Origin: Bacilli bacterium
GTDB lineage: Bacteria; Bacillota_I; Bacilli_A; RF39; UBA660
Direction of reading: 5' to 3'
Assembly (NCBI GenBank): GCA_022793555.1
Contig: JAAWDB010000101.1
Location: forward strand, 1-6,341
Length of the DNA stretch: 6,341 nucleotides
Position 1 is the first letter of the stretch; each line of letters begins with the position of its first letter. The position numbers and the translations under genes are program-made. Under the pieces are notes generated by a model. The model made no database searches, was not told the origin of the DNA, and saw only the letters and a list, made by a program, of their open reading frames with translations. This document shows positions 5,551-6,341 of the stretch, one piece after another.

Positions 5551-6341
5551 ACACGTTTCACCTCAACCATTTCATAAGCTTCTAGTGTATCTCTTTCTTT
5601 GATATCGCTATAACTTTCTAAAGTGACTCCACATTCAAAACCTTTTTTCACTTCTTTTACTGTATCTTTTTCTCGTTGAACACTAGCAATTTTTCCATCA
5701 TGAATAATAATACCATCACGAATGACACGTACACTAGCTCCATTTTTCATAATTCCATCGGTAACATAACATCCCGCAATTTTTCCAACTTTACTAAAAG
5801 TAAAGATTTTGCGAATTTCCGCAGTTCCTAAAACCTTTTCTTCATATTCTGGATCAAGCATACCTTTCATCGCTAATTCCATCTCTTCAACCGCTTTATA
5901 AATAATGGTATAAAGACGAATATCAACGCCATATTCTTTAGCGACTTCTTTCGTAATCGCTGAAGGACTTACATTAAAACCAATCACAATCGCATTAGAA
6001 GCATTTGCTAAAACAACATCACTTTCCGTAATTGTTCCAATGCCACTACGAATGACTTTAACCCGAACGCCTTCCACTTCAATTTTTTCTAAAGCATTTT
6101 TAACAGCCTCTTCACTACCACGAACATCAGCTTTTAAAACAACATTAATTTCTTTTTGACCAGCATTAATTTTTGCAAATAAATCATCAAGCGAAACGAC
6201 TTCTTTCTTTCCGCCACTCATTTTCTTAGCACTTTCACGTTTTTCCGCAATTTTCTTTGCTTCACTCTCAGTCTCAAAAGCCATAAATTTATCACCAGCA
6301 CTCGGATTATCACTAATACCCGTAACCTCAACTGGTGTTGA
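5547..6341 (-). CDS. infB: Translation initiation factor IF-2, C-terminal part (5' end outside the window)
   Basis: IF-2 is the GTPase that brings fMet-tRNA to the 30S subunit and promotes subunit joining. The frame is open to the window edge; the ATG at 6284 is an internal methionine, because the 19 codons before it (STPVEVTGISDNPSAGDKF) match the conserved end of domain II. The visible 264 residues contain no G domain, which lies upstream of the window. They cover the linker helix, domain C1 (about 64-160; INVVLKADVRGSEEA, GIGTITESDVVLANASNA, VIGFNV) and the fMet-tRNA-binding domain C2 (about 169-264; GKIAGCYVTDG, RVIRDG, GFECGVTLESYSDIKERD). The C-terminus EVKRV is normal. Its last codons carry the rbfA ribosome site, and its TGA overlaps the rbfA TTG. 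Confidence 0.97.
   Translation of the reverse strand, partial: STPVEVTGISDNPSAGDKFMAFETESEAKKIAEKRESAKKMSGGKKEVVSLDDLFAKINAGQKEINVVLKADVRGSEEAVKNALEKIEVEGVRVKVIRSGIGTITESDVVLANASNAIVIGFNVSPSAITKEVAKEYGVDIRLYTIIYKAVEEMELAMKGMLDPEYEEKVLGTAEIRKIFTFSKVGKIAGCYVTDGIMKNGASVRVIRDGIIIHDGKIASVQREKDTVKEVKKGFECGVTLESYSDIKERDTLEAYEMVEVKRV
5558..5564 (-). promoter_or_regulatory. Ribosome binding site supporting the TTG start of rbfA
   Basis: GAGGTGA on the minus strand, inside the last codons of infB, is followed by 7 bases and then the TTG at 5550. This is a strong match at good spacing. It decides for the TTG because no ATG or GTG start lies nearby in this frame. Confidence 0.8.

Noticed and set aside
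5547..6284. A stand-alone 245-residue gene starting at the ATG at 6284
   Set aside because: The frame continues upstream to the window edge with conserved IF-2 residues, so this is an internal methionine of infB.

Overview
The window reads as a chromosomal segment of a low-GC Gram-positive-type bacterium (Bacillota, possibly an uncultured gut Bacilli or Erysipelotrichia-like lineage; the exact taxon cannot be fixed from this sequence). Reasons: AT-rich DNA, strong AGGTGA/GGAGGTGA ribosome sites, T-rich intrinsic terminators, and the Bacillus-type order infB-rbfA-truB. TGG encodes Trp and TGA ends several genes, so genetic code 11 fits and a TGA=Trp mycoplasma code does not. Every gene recognised lies on the minus strand, so transcription runs from high to low coordinates.

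Right part (6341 to 5183): the 3' portion of infB (translation initiation factor IF-2, cut by the window edge) overlaps rbfA (ribosome-binding factor A), which starts at a TTG codon. A short hairpin plus T-tract at the rbfA stop codon looks like a terminator. Middle (about 5180 to 3550): a very AT-rich block with one gene for an AAA ATPase with a DUF4143 nuclease-like C-terminus. Three copies of a 13-bp motif, spaced exactly 32 bp apart, precede it. This block separates rbfA from truB and has different arginine codon usage, so it looks acquired.

Left-middle (3531 to 2191): truB (tRNA pseudouridine-55 synthase), then a 143-residue protein I do not recognise, then a good intrinsic terminator. 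Left (2161 to 458): a membrane-anchored CE4 polysaccharide deacetylase. Its catalytic C-terminal domain is preceded by a degenerate copy of that domain's own N-terminal part. Far left (374 to 1): the 5' portion of an unrecognised gene with its own extended -10 promoter, running off the window.

Functionally, infB, rbfA and truB are housekeeping translation and ribosome-maturation genes. The deacetylase probably acts on cell-envelope or secreted polysaccharide. The ATPase is an accessory gene with no evident role in either process. The most unusual features are the 32-bp-phased repeat array, the ATPase insertion into a conserved translation cluster, and the internal pseudo-duplication in the deacetylase.
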